Source: Bretschneidera sinensis (Eukaryota; Streptophyta; Magnoliopsida; Brassicales; Akaniaceae). Taken from it: a stretch of DNA of 64,000 nucleotides. The DNA is taken from NCBI GenBank assembly GCA_023935145.1, contig CM043699.1, positions 107,896,536 to 107,960,535 of the forward strand. Direction: 5' to 3'. Position numbers and translations under genes: made by a program. Below are positions 36,001-48,550 of the stretch, one piece after another. The notes beneath the pieces were generated by a model. That model worked only from the letters and a program-made list of their open reading frames with translations. It was not told where the DNA came from and made no database searches. Positions within the stretch are counted from its first letter, which is position 1; the number at the start of each line of letters is the position of its first letter.

Positions 36001-37789
36001 ATATAACATTCATCTCTCTTCGACATCCAAGGCTCTAAAGGAATTAAAATAAGGAAATAATAAGCATATTGGAGGAGAAAAAATAATGAATTAATGATCT
36101 TAAATCGAAGATGCAAAGAGAGTGAGAGAGCGCTCTACCAAAGCTTAGCTGCAAAAAGAGAAAATGAGAGACCAAAAAGATTGAGTGATACTGTGATAGG
36201 GTTTTAACTTTCAAGTGAGTCAATTATATATCACTCATTGGTAAATTTTGTTTCCCCTACTATAGTTTTATCAAATTATATCAGGCTATGACCTGCTATA
36301 TATTTTATACACTAGTCGAGTGGTGAGTAGAGTAGCATAGGCATTTTATAATTATATATACTATGATTATTTAGGAAATATAAAAAGATATAAAAAATAT
36401 ATTGATCGGGTTATCGGTTTAGGTCAGGTTGAAAATTTTGAACCTATGACCCAACCTAACCCATCGGGTTCAATTTTTTTTAACCCATTTCAACTTTTAA
36501 AAAGGCCCAACCCAACCTAACCCATTTTATCGGTTTGGGTCAGGTCCACAGGTCAACCGGATTCCATATTCACTCCTACTTTTCAATAGTGTTTTCAAGC
36601 AATGGTGGCATGTTTCTTCTGCGCACATTTCCAGATGAGGACAGTAACTGCTTGTAATAACATTGATGCTAGCAGACGTTTTATTTTATCGAGTAATGAG
36701 GTCTTAGATTTTCAGTTGGAACTTTCAATATGCTTTAAATTTAAATGTTATTATTTGTTTGAAAATAATTTTAAATTGTGAGTCATTGACAAACAACATA
36801 AATAGGATAAAAAATGGGCCAGTCAATTTTAATGGTGACCCACGGGTCTGTTTTTTAATGAGCTGCACATGTGCATGAAATAATAAACCTGTTAAAAAAC
36901 GGATATTTTTTTACATGTGCCCGTTGCCCCGTCACCTGTGGCACTCAGTTTGGCCCGCCCTTTTCCCACCTCTAATGAAGATCTTATTGTCTAATGAAGA
37001 TCTTATTGGCTAAAATAATATATTAATGTCTTGAAAAGAAAATAAGAATGATGATAAAGTAATCCATATGATAACCAATGACCACTAGACCATTACCTTG
37101 TTGGTGACACATTTTATGATGTTAATGTGATGTTAGTAGGTGTCTTAAAAGTGTGTTTAGTATGAAAGAAAGCAAGAGAAAATAAGAGTGATATGATGAA
37201 AAATTAGAAATATAAAAAAAAATTGATTTTTATTTTCATGTATTTGGTAGAGATAATAGAAAACAAAGGAAAGTGATATAGGTTAAAAGTACCAACGAAG
37301 CTGAGGCTGGCACATGGCTCTCATTAAGGATTAAGACCTAATTCATGTCTCGAAGACATCCAATTAACCACATAACAATATGTGGAACTTAAGGAAAGGA
37401 AAACGGTAACTTTTTACATAGGGACAAAGAGATATTTTCTGCTTATGGATAGAGAAGTAATTTTGCTTGTAAATAGGAAATAAGAGATATAGTGAGGTTG
37501 AATTTCTTATAGCCACTATGACTCCTCCACTATATAAAATGGTCTCTAGCTCAAGGAAGATGTATATTTTTCTTCTACCTTTCTCTCTATAAAAAAAATT
37601 ATCATTTAGAGTTCTAACTTGAGCATCGAAAAATATTCCCTTAAGAGATTCTAGTTTACGCGATCTCATGTGCGCAAATGTTCTTGCAATTATTCATTCA
37701 TTTTCCAACATCAACAAATTAACACCATAAGTAGGAATGGCAAAAATCTCATATGTGAATGATGTTGCCAAAAAGAACGACCACTAAGC
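33070..37789. other. Intergenic, mostly AT-rich; a leader-like and a small exon-like segment on the minus strand
   Basis: No confident gene. Two pieces stand out on the minus strand. One at about 36200-36080 runs TTTTTGCAGCTAAGC and then CTCTCTCACTCTC, looking like a leader with an acceptor. The other is a 68-codon ORF (35093-34887) containing ELQGLVVELRKSMQELNEKC, which has amphipathic, protein-like composition. They could be exons of a small or broken gene; no family is recognised. Repetitive AACC(C)AACCT-type text occurs at 35100-35310 and 36420-36560. A 19-bp tandem pair (TCTAATGAAGATCTTATTG) lies near 36973-37010. Confidence 0.3.
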
Positions 37790-39028
37790 TGTTAACTAAG
37801 GCAACTCAAGAAGGGGTGAATTTGGTTTAAAAACTTTTTCAACAAATACAAATATAATCACAAAATTAAGCAATTAATCAAGAACAAGTAGAAGCAATAA
37901 ATATAAGTTTGTTGAAAATTAAAAGAGGAAGGGAGAAAAGTGTGCAAACTCGATTAATATTGGTTCGACAATATTAAATTCATTCTCGACCCTACGTCCA
38001 CTTTTTTCAAAGCTTTTCCGTGAAGGTTTCACTAAAGTAAACAAATAAGTTCCAAGTTGTTTCTCAAACCTTTACAAGTTTCTCTCACAAAAGATTTTCA
38101 CTCAAAGTTTTAACACCTAAACACTCACAAGAGTTACACCAACTCTTTCTTACAAGATAGAATTGAATGAGATATTTTTAGTACACAAGAGAGAATGCAT
38201 TTAATGTTTACAACTCAGATATTTTCTCTCTCACAAGAACAAAGCTTAAAAATGGCTCATGAACAAATATTGAAACCTTTTAAGAGTAGTAAATGAGCTC
38301 TTGAAGAAATTGAATGTTCTAAGTGGATAGAAATCCTCATTTATTATGGGTATTTATAATTTCATCTCCAATCAGCTGTTAGAGACATTAAATGGTTATT
38401 TGGTACATTTAATACTCTATCTCGTGCCTTAATTTTTGAAAAATAGTTGTCATGTTTATCAGTACAATCGATTGTGGCTTAGTCCCAGCCAATTAGGCTC
38501 TTTAAAATTTGAAATACAAGGCTTCAGGGTCAGGGCGCAATCAACTGTGAGAACATCCAGTTGACTGTGGAAACCTTGATGTTTCTCACACAGTTGACTA
38601 GTACATTCTTACAGTCAACTATCACATGATTTTTGAAAAAATGGAATTGAACCCGAGATAAACCTCCATTCGACTGTGGTACCAAAAACAAATTTTGCAC
38701 CAACTTTTGGAAAAATATATTTGGGTTTTAAGTAAAATATTCTTAAAACAAAATGAGTCATTTAAAAGCTAAGTGATTGGGAGGGAGATTATATAAAATC
38801 CTACTACCTTAAAACTTTTAAGCTTGAACATATTCATCTTTAAAATTACCTCAAAGGGTTGAAACTTGGAGCGTGCGAGGCAACGAGCATACGTGCACAA
38901 CTTCTAAAGTGCGTTCACACCTTCTAAGGTTCATACAAATCACCTTAAATAATAAAAAGCTTAAACAAAAGATAGTTAGAGTACTTTAACATAGTTTTAT
39001 CATTATCAAAATCAATATGAGGTCAACA
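37790..39028 (-). mobile_element. Solo LTR of a Sirevirus-like copia element
   Basis: On the minus strand it begins TGTTGACCTCATATTGATTTTGATAATG. It contains GTGGACGTAGGGTCGAGAATG (compare GTGGACGTAGGGTCGGAACG in the Sirevirus LTRs at 51-61 kb), then AAACCAAATTCACCCCTTCTTG near its end, and closes GTTAACA. The flanks are the direct repeat CTAAGC (37784-37789 and 39029-39034). No internal domain, PBS or PPT is present, so it is a recombination product of a full element. A set of CAGTTGACTG/CAATCGATTG-type near-palindromes lies at 38460-38680. Confidence 0.85.
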
Positions 39029-39293
39029 CTAAGCAACCTGCCATTACCACTAGATGCAGCCCCACCATGACCCTTCAAAAAGAATCCACAATACTTTTAT
39101 CATCATCACATGACAATAATCAATTCAAGAACACATTCTTGAATTTTTTTGATCTATGATTTCATAAACTCTGCTCTAACTTTTAGATTATTAATTTGCA
39201 ATCCTTAGAATTTAAAGATCAATTTTTTTTTTACAACCATAACAATAAACTACCATAACTTTCATAAATCATAAGAATGACTCTGATACCAAT
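39029..39293 (-). mobile_element. Leader/PBS fragment of a truncated copia element
   Basis: Directly left of the LTR at 39294, the plus strand reads CTCTGATACCAAT. Its reverse complement ATTGGTATCAGAG is an initiator-tRNA-Met PBS. The remaining 250 bp would be the leader in minus orientation. No gag is recognisable, and the solo Sirevirus LTR is inserted in this stretch. Confidence 0.6.
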
Positions 39294-40699
39294 TGAAGGA
39301 AATCAATGTGGAAAACACAACTAAAATTTAAAATTTTCATTGATTCTTATAAACCCTTAATCACCTTATGATTTATGCACAACATCAAGAACATTCAAGG
39401 ATAGAAATATTACGTTTGATTTGCGATATTTTTACTCCGTGTAATTATTGTGCTTGAATTCTACAATATGCTTGAATTCTTCAATATGCATGAACCCAAA
39501 TTCTTTCGTTCTTGAATCCACAACAATCGTAAAAATATATGATCTATAAAGAAAGTCCACACATGAGAAATCTTGAATTAGTATTTCTCTTTATGATTTT
39601 TCAATTTTTGGGAATAGAAGAGTCTAAAATCTCTTAGGAGAAACTTGTGGTAAAATAATGTGCTAGCAAAAAATCTGCACACTAATAAACTATTTATAGT
39701 GTTAGGGTTATGTGCAACTAACCATTAATTTCAAACTAAACCTCTATAGTTATTTCTTAATTACACATTACATCTTTTGTGTGTCACCCTTTAGGTTCAA
39801 ACTAATTTGGTTGTAGGTCATAACTTTTATATAATTACAATTAGAACCTTTTCCAATTAATCAGAACTTATTCTAATTTATTTTAAATCAAAACTCCTTT
39901 CAATTCTCCCTTTTGTAAGAATTAATAAATTATTTATTAATACTATGTGTCTAGATCTCAAGAATATAATTCTTATGATGAAATTAGAAACTCCTTTCTA
40001 ATTCTCACCTTGCCTTGCCCAACCAACTTCCCAAATTATATCTTAGTAGATCACATAAGGCATTATCTCATTTACTTAGGAGTGATAGATCCCTTATTGT
40101 ACACTCACATACCTCCATATGAAACCAATTATACCCAATTACTGTCAATTAATGATCTATTAATAGAACCTATTAAATAGCATCAAAGTATAATAAGTTA
40201 CATACAAGACAACTATGGTGCCTCAGGTCTGAAGATCACATGTATAATTGTAACATAAAAACTACCTATTGACAAAGAAGTAAAACTCCAATAGGTGTTC
40301 TTAAACCAAGTAATATTCAATGAATTTATTCTTCAATGAGCACTTAAATACTTGTTTTAGTGTCTATAACACAAGTGATATTGAGACCAGTCACCCTCCC
40401 AATTGAGCAAACATAGTATGTACTAGTCTAACTGGATTACTAACATCCATTTAGTATCATATGACTAGGAACATTTAAGAGAAAAGCTTTCGAGAAGACT
40501 AGGTCTCAAAATTATGATCTCATCATAATTCTATCTCCATTACTCTTACTCTATGGATTTAATTATAACAATATAATTAAACAAATATTCATGATAAATA
40601 AACTTGCTATTAATTATGATAATAATTCGAATAAGATTGTTTTACAAATAATATGCCTAGATATCAAATGTCATTGGTTTGTAGGGCATACTAATAACA
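39294..40699 (-). repeat. 5' LTR of a truncated copia element
   Basis: On the minus strand it runs from TGTTATTAGTATGCCCTAC (start at 40699) to GATTTCCTTCA (39294), about 1.4 kb with TG...CA ends, immediately followed by the PBS. The TGTTATTAGTATGCCCTA start is one I associate with plant copia LTRs. No second LTR is found in the window, so the element is truncated. The 77-codon plus ORF at 39947-40180 is within the LTR and is not a gene. Confidence 0.7.
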
Positions 40700-41768
40700 C
40701 CATGTGCCACTGAATCGATAGGATGTAGCTAGGATAATGAGTACTTTAAGAGACATGATGAGGAGGAGGCTATACATAGATTAAGTTAGTGTACTATAGG
40801 GAAAGAACATTAGTTATGTGCATGTCCAAGAATTTTGTTTTTAAAAAGCCATGACCATGAAGAAGACCTTCTTAAATCCAAGAAGAGTTCCTTTCATTTT
40901 GACAAGTCCAAAATGAAAAGTTGTGAAAATATCTGGGTTTGAGTGTGTAAATGGGCAGGTGTTTGGAGTTGAAAAGTCTTCAAAGTTGTTTTCCTAGTAA
41001 AGTAGTATTCATCGATCTAATGAAAGTTCCTAATGCCAGGGTGTCAATTAGACTTGGGCATATAGAGTTGTTGTTTGTTGATAAAATTAAGTTTATTAGT
41101 TCTAATCGTATGGCCTCAAAAAAAATTGTTCACTATTTTATCAAGGTACTAAAAAAAAATAGCCAAAAGATCAAAGAACCAAATTAAAAAGGTGGAAGAA
41201 GAAAGAAAAAGTAAAAATTACCATGTATGTGAAGCTCTAACTAGTGAAGCTAACTATAAGAAAAAACAATTTTGGAGAGGACCAGAGAAGAAGTTAACGG
41301 AAAGGTTGGCGACTACTAGAGAAAAGATTGAAGGAAAGGTTCAAAACAGAATAAAAATGATGTAAAGGGTTAGGGCTAGCTGTTAAAGAGACCAATGAAA
41401 GTGGTAGAGAGAGAGAGGAAAGAAATGTGAGGGTTACGACATTGAACGATGGTTAGGTTATGGCTTACTAAGGGTGGGTGGGGTAGGAGGAATTCTTGGC
41501 TGCATCTGATTTGCACCGTTTGGAAATTTGATTGGTAATTTTTCAGAACTTTCCGAATAATATCTGACATACACAGCTGTCATTACTCACGATTGACATA
41601 CCTGCTGCAACTAAGAATTTTCGTGGGATAGAGTTAGATGGGTTGGGAAAAATATTACTCGAAGTGAGTAAGGGAAATAAAGTTGTTTCCTTTTAATTGT
41701 AGACCTAAACTATAAATTAAGGATGATTGTTAGGACGCGTGGTAAAAAAATAAGGTAATTTGTCTTAC
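40700..41768. other. Intergenic, no gene seen
   Basis: A 78-codon plus ORF (40951-41187) has no recognised motif. A pyrimidine/purine-rich part near 41400 shows nothing further. Confidence 0.35.
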
Positions 41769-41946
41769 TTATACATTTTGTGGTAAATTCATAATTTTGA
41801 TAGTAAAATTCATTTTTATGATAAAACATGTACTTTTGGTAATAAAATTATATATTTTTAATTTATTTTTATAATTAATGTTTTTGTTTTTATCATTAAA
41901 AGTATAAATTTGCTTTAAAATATATGTTTTACCATAAAATGTATAA
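41769..41946. mobile_element. Small MITE, TIR TTATACATTTT(G/A)TGGTAAA
   Basis: The left end TTATACATTTTGTGGTAAATTCATA is matched in reverse complement by the right end TTATACATTTTATGGTAAAACATAT. The middle is almost pure A/T. Non-coding, about 178 bp. Confidence 0.65.
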
Positions 41947-42261
41947 ATAAAGAAAATTGTTTTTTTTTTCTTACCAAGGTACATGGACTCCACCTAAAGG
42001 GAGGACCAGATGCCCAATTGGATTTTACTTTGCAAATGGAAATTTTTTACTTTATTTTCCTCATTTGTTGTCAAAATCCAACCAAACATTTGAAAATTCA
42101 ACCCAACAATTTTGGTTGAATTTTGTTTTTTTAGTATGGGTGATCGGCCAATTTTGGAAGTAAAATTGTATTTCTAGATCGAGGTTTGGGTGGTAGTGAA
42201 AGTAGCCTTTCATTCGACCTGCACTTCTACCTATCTTTATAAAATATTTATTTTACCCTTT

Positions 42262-42266
42262 GTATG
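42262..42266. other. Target-site duplication, left copy (GTATG)
   Basis: GTATG directly before the 5' LTR. The identical 5-mer follows the 3' LTR at 62894-62898. Confidence 0.85.
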
Positions 42267-42934
42267 TGATATTACCAATAACAAGACAACACGTGGATCC
42301 TTTCGCTATAGGTCACAAGATCACACGTGGATGACTTAGGACCGGACAGCTGTGCCTCCAAGTCATAACCGCCCCTCCGGGCTCCGTTGCCCCAAGCTGG
42401 GCCTCCACATCACTACCGCCCTCTAAGCCATCATTACTCAGCCCAAGTTGGGAAGCCAGGTCGGTGGACTGCCCCAGACATCAATGGCTCCTGAGCAAGC
42501 TAGCAAGACAAAGCCCTAGCGAACGACCTTCAGCCATCCAGCTAGGCCTCCTAGGCACTAGTGCCCATCCAAGTTGGGGAGTCAGGCCATCAACCGCCCT
42601 TACACATGGGTGGTTCCTGATCAAACCAACAAGACAAAGTCCTAAATGACGGCTCTTATCCACCTAGCTGGATTTCCTAGGCATAATCACTGCCGACTCA
42701 GGCCCAAGACCGCCTCCAACGCCCTATAAAAAGGATAAGGTACTCCCTCAACATGACTCAGACACAAGCAGAGAAGAAAAACACACCACTCAACCCTTAC
42801 TTGTATCTTATCACACTCTAACTTAAGCATCGGAGCATCCCTGGAGGACTCCCTCCGGTGACCCCATAGTTCACTTCTCTTTCCTTGCGCAGGTACCCAA
42901 GGTCCAGCTCAGCAACACATTTTTGTCATCAACA
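42267..42934 (+). repeat. 5' LTR of the Tat element
   Basis: Runs TGATATTACCAATAACAAGACAACACG to CATCAACA. It matches the 3' LTR along its length, apart from two short stretches missing here (one near the start, one before AATCACTGCCGACTCAGG). TATAAAAAGG near 42725 is the likely core promoter. The small overlapping ORFs at 42464-42663 lie in the LTR and are not genes. Confidence 0.92.
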
Positions 42935-42937
42935 GAT

Positions 42938-42955
42938 TGGCGCCGTCTGTGGGAA
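42938..42955 (+). other. Primer-binding site of the Tat element
   Basis: TGGCGCCGTCTGTGGGAA begins three bases after the LTR end; Tat and Athila elements typically carry a TGGCGCCGTTG-type PBS. The tRNA identity was not checked. Confidence 0.75.
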
Positions 42956-43011
42956 ACCACATCTCTCGCTGACAGTAACAGCGAAGAAGTCCAAAGAACT
43001 CATCTATTATC

Positions 43012-44715
43012 ATGCCCCCTAAAACATCGCCAGGGACCTAGGTGCTCGCGTACTACGGTCGGGAGCAAGTTCCTCGGTCGAACCCGAGGCTCATCCGAAT
43101 GAAGGTACGCTCCAGGCGCAGTTCACGGAGCTCGCACAGTTAGTAGCCGATCTGGCTGTCGAAGTTCGTGGGAGACCTCAGTGTACCGTACCACTCCCGT
43201 CACAGGAACCAGGTCACTATGGTTCTGCCAACCGCCGCCCACCAGCAGATGACTGTTCGGCGACCCACTCACCTTCACCAGCCAAGTCCGGAGAAAGTCC
43301 CATGTCCAAGAACAGCGAAGGATTTGGCAAATGGATTGAGGACATAGAGGGGCGAATTAATGAGGCGTTTAGAGAACGCGACGACAATACTATCGATGAT
43401 CTCGATGTGCAGGACCCACCTTTCACACAAGAAGTCTTTGACGCTCCCCTCCCACCAAATTTCTGAATGCCACAAATCAAACCTTACGATGGATCCACCG
43501 ATCCCCTGGATCATCTCCAACACTACCGAACCACAATGACCCTCCATAGACATTCGGACCCTGTGATGTGCCGAGCATTTCCATTAACCCTTGAGAAAGC
43601 GGTCGGGACGTGGTATTCTCGTTTGAAACCAGGAGGCATCCGCACCTTCATAGACCTAAGCTATACCTTCGTCTCTCATTTCATTAGCAGCAAAGGACCC
43701 AAGAAAACCTCAGAGTCTCTGTTCAATATTGTCCAGTCAAAAGGAGAAAAGCTTCGAGCCTATATTTCCAGATTCAATACTGTCGCTTGGGAGATCCCAG
43801 TTTTTAGCTATTGGCATTCAAAAATGGACTAAGATTCGGGTTCTTCAGTTCAAAACTTATCAGACGTCCACCTATGGATATGAGTGAAGTCTTGGCGCGA
43901 GCTGAAAAATACATGCTGGCAGAAGACGATCAGGCGTTCTTAGAGAACGTGAAGGAGACACGAAAAAGAAGAAGAGAGGTCCCACTAGTCCCTGCTGTGA
44001 GCCCACTAAGCGGCCGTTTCGCAATGAAAGACCCAGAACCCTCAGGGCTTTTGAGGGTAGGCGTCGGAACCCTACAACCTTCGGAACCGGAGCCAGAACT
44101 CTGAGGCAAATCCATAACTACTCACCACTGAATGCCTCTAGGACCAACATTCTAATGCAGATTCATGACAGGGATCTCTTGCAGTGGCCCCCAAGATCGC
44201 CAAACCTCAACCCAGATCGAAACACTTGGTGTAGATTCCACAGAAACTTCGGCCATAACACGGAAGAATGTAAAGCATTGAAAAACCAGATTGAGACCCT
44301 CATCAATCGGGGACATCTAAAAGAATATATCGGACCACGACAGGAAAAATTTGATGAACGAGCATGCAGAAGCCCTGAATGCCCTCTCGAGCGAAACAGA
44401 CCTACAAGGCCAGTCCGGAAGAGCCCAAGGCCAAGTTATAGGGAGCCTAGCCAGAAGAAACCGGAGGCCCCTGTGGCAAAAATCATCAAGACCATTTGCG
44501 GAGGGCTCGTAGCTGGCGGTGGGTCGCATACTCGTAGTAAGTCTTATGTCAGGTCAATAGCCTCTGTCTCTGGACCTCATAAACGACCGAAGACCGAAGA
44601 GATCATTTCTTTTTTGGACGAAGACTTAGAAGGAGTGCAGATCCCACACGACGATGCTGTTGTAATTTCACTCCTCGTGGCCAATGACGAGTCCTGGTCG
44701 ATAACGGGAGCTTAG
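43012..44715 (+). pseudogene. Tat-element gag, broken
   Basis: Capsid region begins around 43425 with PPFTQEVFDAPLPPNF and MPQIKPYDGSTDPLDHLQHY, then CRAFPLTLEKAVGTWYSRLK, as in Tat gag. A TGA at 43464-43466 interrupts the frame just before MPQIKPYDG. A frame change near 43810 and another between 44104 and 44155 break it further. The nucleocapsid part has CRFHRNFGHNTEEC (about 44230-44275). In working copies this makes the virus-like particle; this copy cannot be translated through. Confidence 0.85.
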
Positions 44716-46720
44716 CCGACATTCTCTTTTATGATGCCTTTCAACAAATGCAACTGGGCGAAACATATTTAGAGTTGGTCTCCACCCCACTCTATGGCTT
44801 CCTAGGGGGACTAGTCTTTACAGAAGGCAGCATAACCTCCCGGTAACTGCAAGGACGACACCCCGAACAATAACTATGCACTCCACTTTGTTGATTGTTC
44901 GACAACTCTCTTCCTAAAATATGATACTTGAGCGACCTACACTGAACAAGCTTTGAGCGGTTGTCTCCACCCATCACCTCAAAATCAAATTTCCCACGGA
45001 AGACGGAGTAGGCGAAATCAAAGGAGATCAATGAATCGCGAGATCCTGTTATCTCAGTTCAGTAAAGGGTAAGAAGACGGAAGCCCTACCACTTGAACTA
45101 GATGACTTTAGAGACGAAGGGAGCAACCTATGAGGCCAGCCCATAGAAGATGTAATCACGGTCCCCCTCGACGAAGACAGCACCAGAACTGTTCAAATTG
45201 GTTCAAACCTGCCTAGCATACTCAAGAAGTCTCTGTTAGCCCTCCTTCGAGCAAAGCAAGACCTATTCGCCTGGACCGCTGCAGATATGCCTGGGATCAG
45301 CCCGGATGTCATCGTACATTGCTTAAGTATGGATCCGACCCACAAACCAGTCATCCAGAAGAAAAAGTCATTTTCCCCTGAGCGACAGGCAGTTGTCCGG
45401 ACAGAAGTTGACAAATTACGCTCGGCTAACTTCATCCGAGAGGTGAATTACCCAGACTGGGTGTCAAATGTAGTAATGGTGAAAAAGGAAAATGGCAAGT
45501 GGCGAATCTGTATAGACTTTTCATATCTAAATAAAGCCTGTCCAAAAGACAGTTTCCCTTTGCCTCGGATTGACCAACTCGTTGATGCAACATCCGGCCA
45601 TAAACTGTTAACATTCATGGATGCCTACTCCGGGTATAACCAGATCCTCATGCACCAGCTTGACCAAGAGAAAACAACGTTTGTTACAAAATAAGGCCTT
45701 TATTGTTATAGAGTCATGCCATTTTGTTTGAAAAATGCCGGAGCCACATACCAAAGGTTAGTGAATAAAATATTTCAAAAGCAAATAGGCCGGAATATGG
45801 AGGTATATGTTGACGACATGCTGGTCAAAAGCATCCAAGAAAAAAACCACGAAGTTGATATGCAAGAAGCCTTTGATGTCCTCCGCCAGCACCAAATGAA
45901 GTTGAACCCCACAAAGTGTGCTTTTGGCGTTACGAGGGGTAAGTTCCTTGGGTTCATGGTCACCCACAGAGGTATAGAAGCAAATCCAGAAAAAATAGAT
46001 GCAGTCCTAAACATGTGTCCACCTCAGACCGTGAGAGAAATCCAATGGCTTACTGGGAAGGTAGCTACCTTAAGCCGGTTCATGTCCAAATCTGCCGAGA
46101 AATGCCTGCCTTTCTTTAAAGCCATTCATCGGGCCAAGGACTTTGTTTGGAACGAAGACTGTCAAGCGGCCTTCACCGAGCTAAAGAGATATTTTGTGAC
46201 ACCCCCCGTACTCACCAAGCCTGTAGCGGGCGAAGATCTGTTCTTATACCTTTCGGCCGGATCTGAAGTAGTGGCTTCCGTCCTAATTCGGGAAAAAAGA
46301 AGAGTACAAAAACCAGTGTATTATGTAAGCAAAGTACTCCATGATGCTGAAACAAGGTATCTTCCTGTGGAAAAGATGGCGTATGCTCTCTTAATCTTGG
46401 CCCAGAAGCTTCGGCCCTACTTTGAAGCCCACACAATCACTCTCCTCACTAACCTACCTTTGCGAGAAATACTTTACAAGCCAGACGTTTCCGGCAGAAT
46501 GGTCAAATGGTCAATAGAGCTGGGTGAGTTTGACATCCGCTATCGACCTCGGGCAGCCATCAAAGTGCAAGCCTTAGCTAATTTCGTTATGGAAACTACC
46601 TTGCCACAATTGAAGATGATCTGCCTCAGACTGTTGACGACTCGAACCCGTACTCACAGTGGACCCTTCATGTCGACGGATCCTCAGCTGATTCTAGAAG
46701 CGGAGCCGGGCTCGTCTTAA
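44690..46720 (+). pseudogene. Tat-element protease, reverse transcriptase and RNase H
   Basis: Protease: frame around 44698 reads VDNGSLADILFYDAF, with the catalytic D-x-G-S in altered form (DNGS), then decays until about 45190. Reverse transcriptase: VVMVKKENGKWRICIDFSYL, FMDAYSGYNQI, MPFCLKNAGATYQRLVN and the catalytic YVDDMLVKS (about 45808-45834). RNase H: KPVYYVSKVLHDAETRYLPVEK and the following lysine/histidine-rich part to 46570. A TAA at 45692-45694 splits the reverse transcriptase and a frameshift near 46600 ends the ORF. Confidence 0.88.
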
Positions 46721-47135
46721 GCGGGCCAGACAACTTCACCATTGAATACACCTTGAGGTTTGAATTTGAAGCATCCAACAATGAGACCGAGTATGAAGCT
46801 CTGCTCGCGGGCATGAAACTAGCCAAGGTGATTTCCGTGCAAAATTTGCATGTATATAGCGATTATCAACTAATGGTAAACCAGGTGAATGGCGAGTACG
46901 AGGCCTGGGGAGAAAAAATCGCTTGTTACCTTGCAGTAGCAAAGGCATTAGCTGCACAATTTGAAGTATTTTGCCTTAGCCAGATCCCACGAGCGAAAAA
47001 CGCAAAAGCTGACTCATTGGCCCAGCTTGCATCTTCCTGCCAGCTCGAGTCAAGACGAGTAGTCTACCTCGAAACCCTGACCATACCTAGTATCAGTGAA
47101 ATAATGGTATTACCCGTGGTTGGTGAAAGAACATG
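46650..47135 (+). pseudogene. Second (archaeal-type) RNase H of the Tat element
   Basis: Frame fragments read HVDGSS at about 46670, then FEFEASNNETEYEALLAGMKLA, LHVYSDYQLMVNQVNGEYEA and PRAKNAKADSLAQLAS (up to about 47035). This is the extra RNase H domain seen in Tat-lineage elements in addition to the pol RNase H. The DGS, E and SD residues of the active site are visible. One frame change separates its start from the rest. Confidence 0.82.
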
Positions 47136-48366
47136 AATAAGTCATATTCTGGAATATCTGCGTGATGGTCTTCTTCCCAACGACAAAAATGAAGCCCGAA
47201 AGATTGTATCTCGAGCAGCCCGATACACACTTTCGGACAATTAATTGTACAAACAAGGGCTTACAATGCCCTACTTAAGATGTCTTAACCCAGTCGAAGG
47301 GGATTACACCCTCCGCGAAGTCAACGAAGGAATACATGGGAATCACCTCGGTGGACGTACCTTGGAGTTCAAGATCCTTCGTTAAGGATACAATTGGCCA
47401 AAAATGAGGGAAACAGCCATGGAACTGGTAAACAAATGTCAAAGCTGTCAGCGATATGCCGCTGTACCACATCGACCTGCAAACCTCTTCAATCCGATTG
47501 TCAGTCCACTTCCTTTCGCTATGTGGGGAATGGACATTCTCGGACCTTTTCCTAGAACTACCAGCCAGTGGAAGTACCTCATAGTTGCAAAAGATTATTT
47601 TACAAAATGGGTGGAAGTCGAGCCCTTAGCCAGCATCATCGACTTTCAGGCCCGAGCCTTCATGTGGAAGTCAATCATATGTCAGTTTGGAGTGCCCTAA
47701 ATATTAGTAACAGACAACGGCAAACAGTTTGACAGTGTTCAGTTCAAAACATTTTGCGATGAATTACACATCGACCATCGTTTCTCCTTAGTTGGATACC
47801 CACAAGCAAACGAACAAGCCGAAGTAACCAACCGAATGATCCTTCAAGGCATCAAGAGGCAAATAGACGAAGCAGATAAGCAGTGGACAAACCATTTACC
47901 TAACACACTTTGGGCGTACCGAACCACGGCTCGAGCACCTACAGGGGAAACCCCCTTCTTCATGACTTATTGATCCGAGGCAGTGATCTCTTTGGAAATA
48001 GGAGTACCTTCCTTGCAAGTACAAAGCTTCGAGGAACGAAGCAATAAGGAAGCCCTCCGCATGAACGCCGATCTTCTCGACGAAGCCCCGGATAAAGCCC
48101 AAATCTGACTTACCGTTTATCAACAGCGAACTGCCAGGTACTTCGATTCAAGAGTAAAAGCAAGGCACTTCTGTCTCCATGACCTCGTCTTACGAAAGAA
48201 AGAAGTATCTCGACCTCGAGAATCAGGCAAGCTGGTCCTTAACTGGGAGGGGCCCTATCGAATCAAAAAGATATGTTGTCCTGGAACTTTTGAACTCGAG
48301 GAGCTTAGTGGGAAGCCCATTCCCCGAACTTGGAACGTTGAACATCTTGGACGTTTTTGCCAGTAA
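47136..48366 (+). pseudogene. Tat-element integrase
   Basis: The HHCC zinc region (EVNEGIHGNHLGGRTLEFKILR, then CQSCQRYAAVPHRPA) is broken by stops at about 47242 and 47383. The core starts MWGMDILGPFPRTTSQWKYLIVAKDYFTKWVEVEP. It continues past a TAA at 47698 as TDNGKQF and AEVTNRMILQGIKRQI. The C-terminal part ends LNWEGPYRIKK and VEHLGRFCQ with the stop at 48364-48366. There is no chromodomain, as expected for Tat. Confidence 0.85.
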
Positions 48367-48550
48367 AACACTAAGTGTAAAAGCATAACACCCAAAGTAA
48401 AAGCATAGGCACTGTATATATAAAAAGGTTTGGAGTTCGATACAAAAAATCTAAAGTGTTAACATTTCCATACAAAAGCAAAAGAAGCACTACTGGCCTC
48501 AGAATACAAAAATAGCTAAAAATTCTGGTTAGGCCAGATGAAGAGCACGC

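Noticed and set aside
37364..37669. 101-codon minus ORF
   Set aside because: No motif, AT-rich, and in repeat-like sequence left of the solo LTR.
42464..42663. Pair of 60-codon ORFs on opposite strands
   Set aside because: Both lie in the Tat 5' LTR and recur in altered form in the 3' LTR; not genes.
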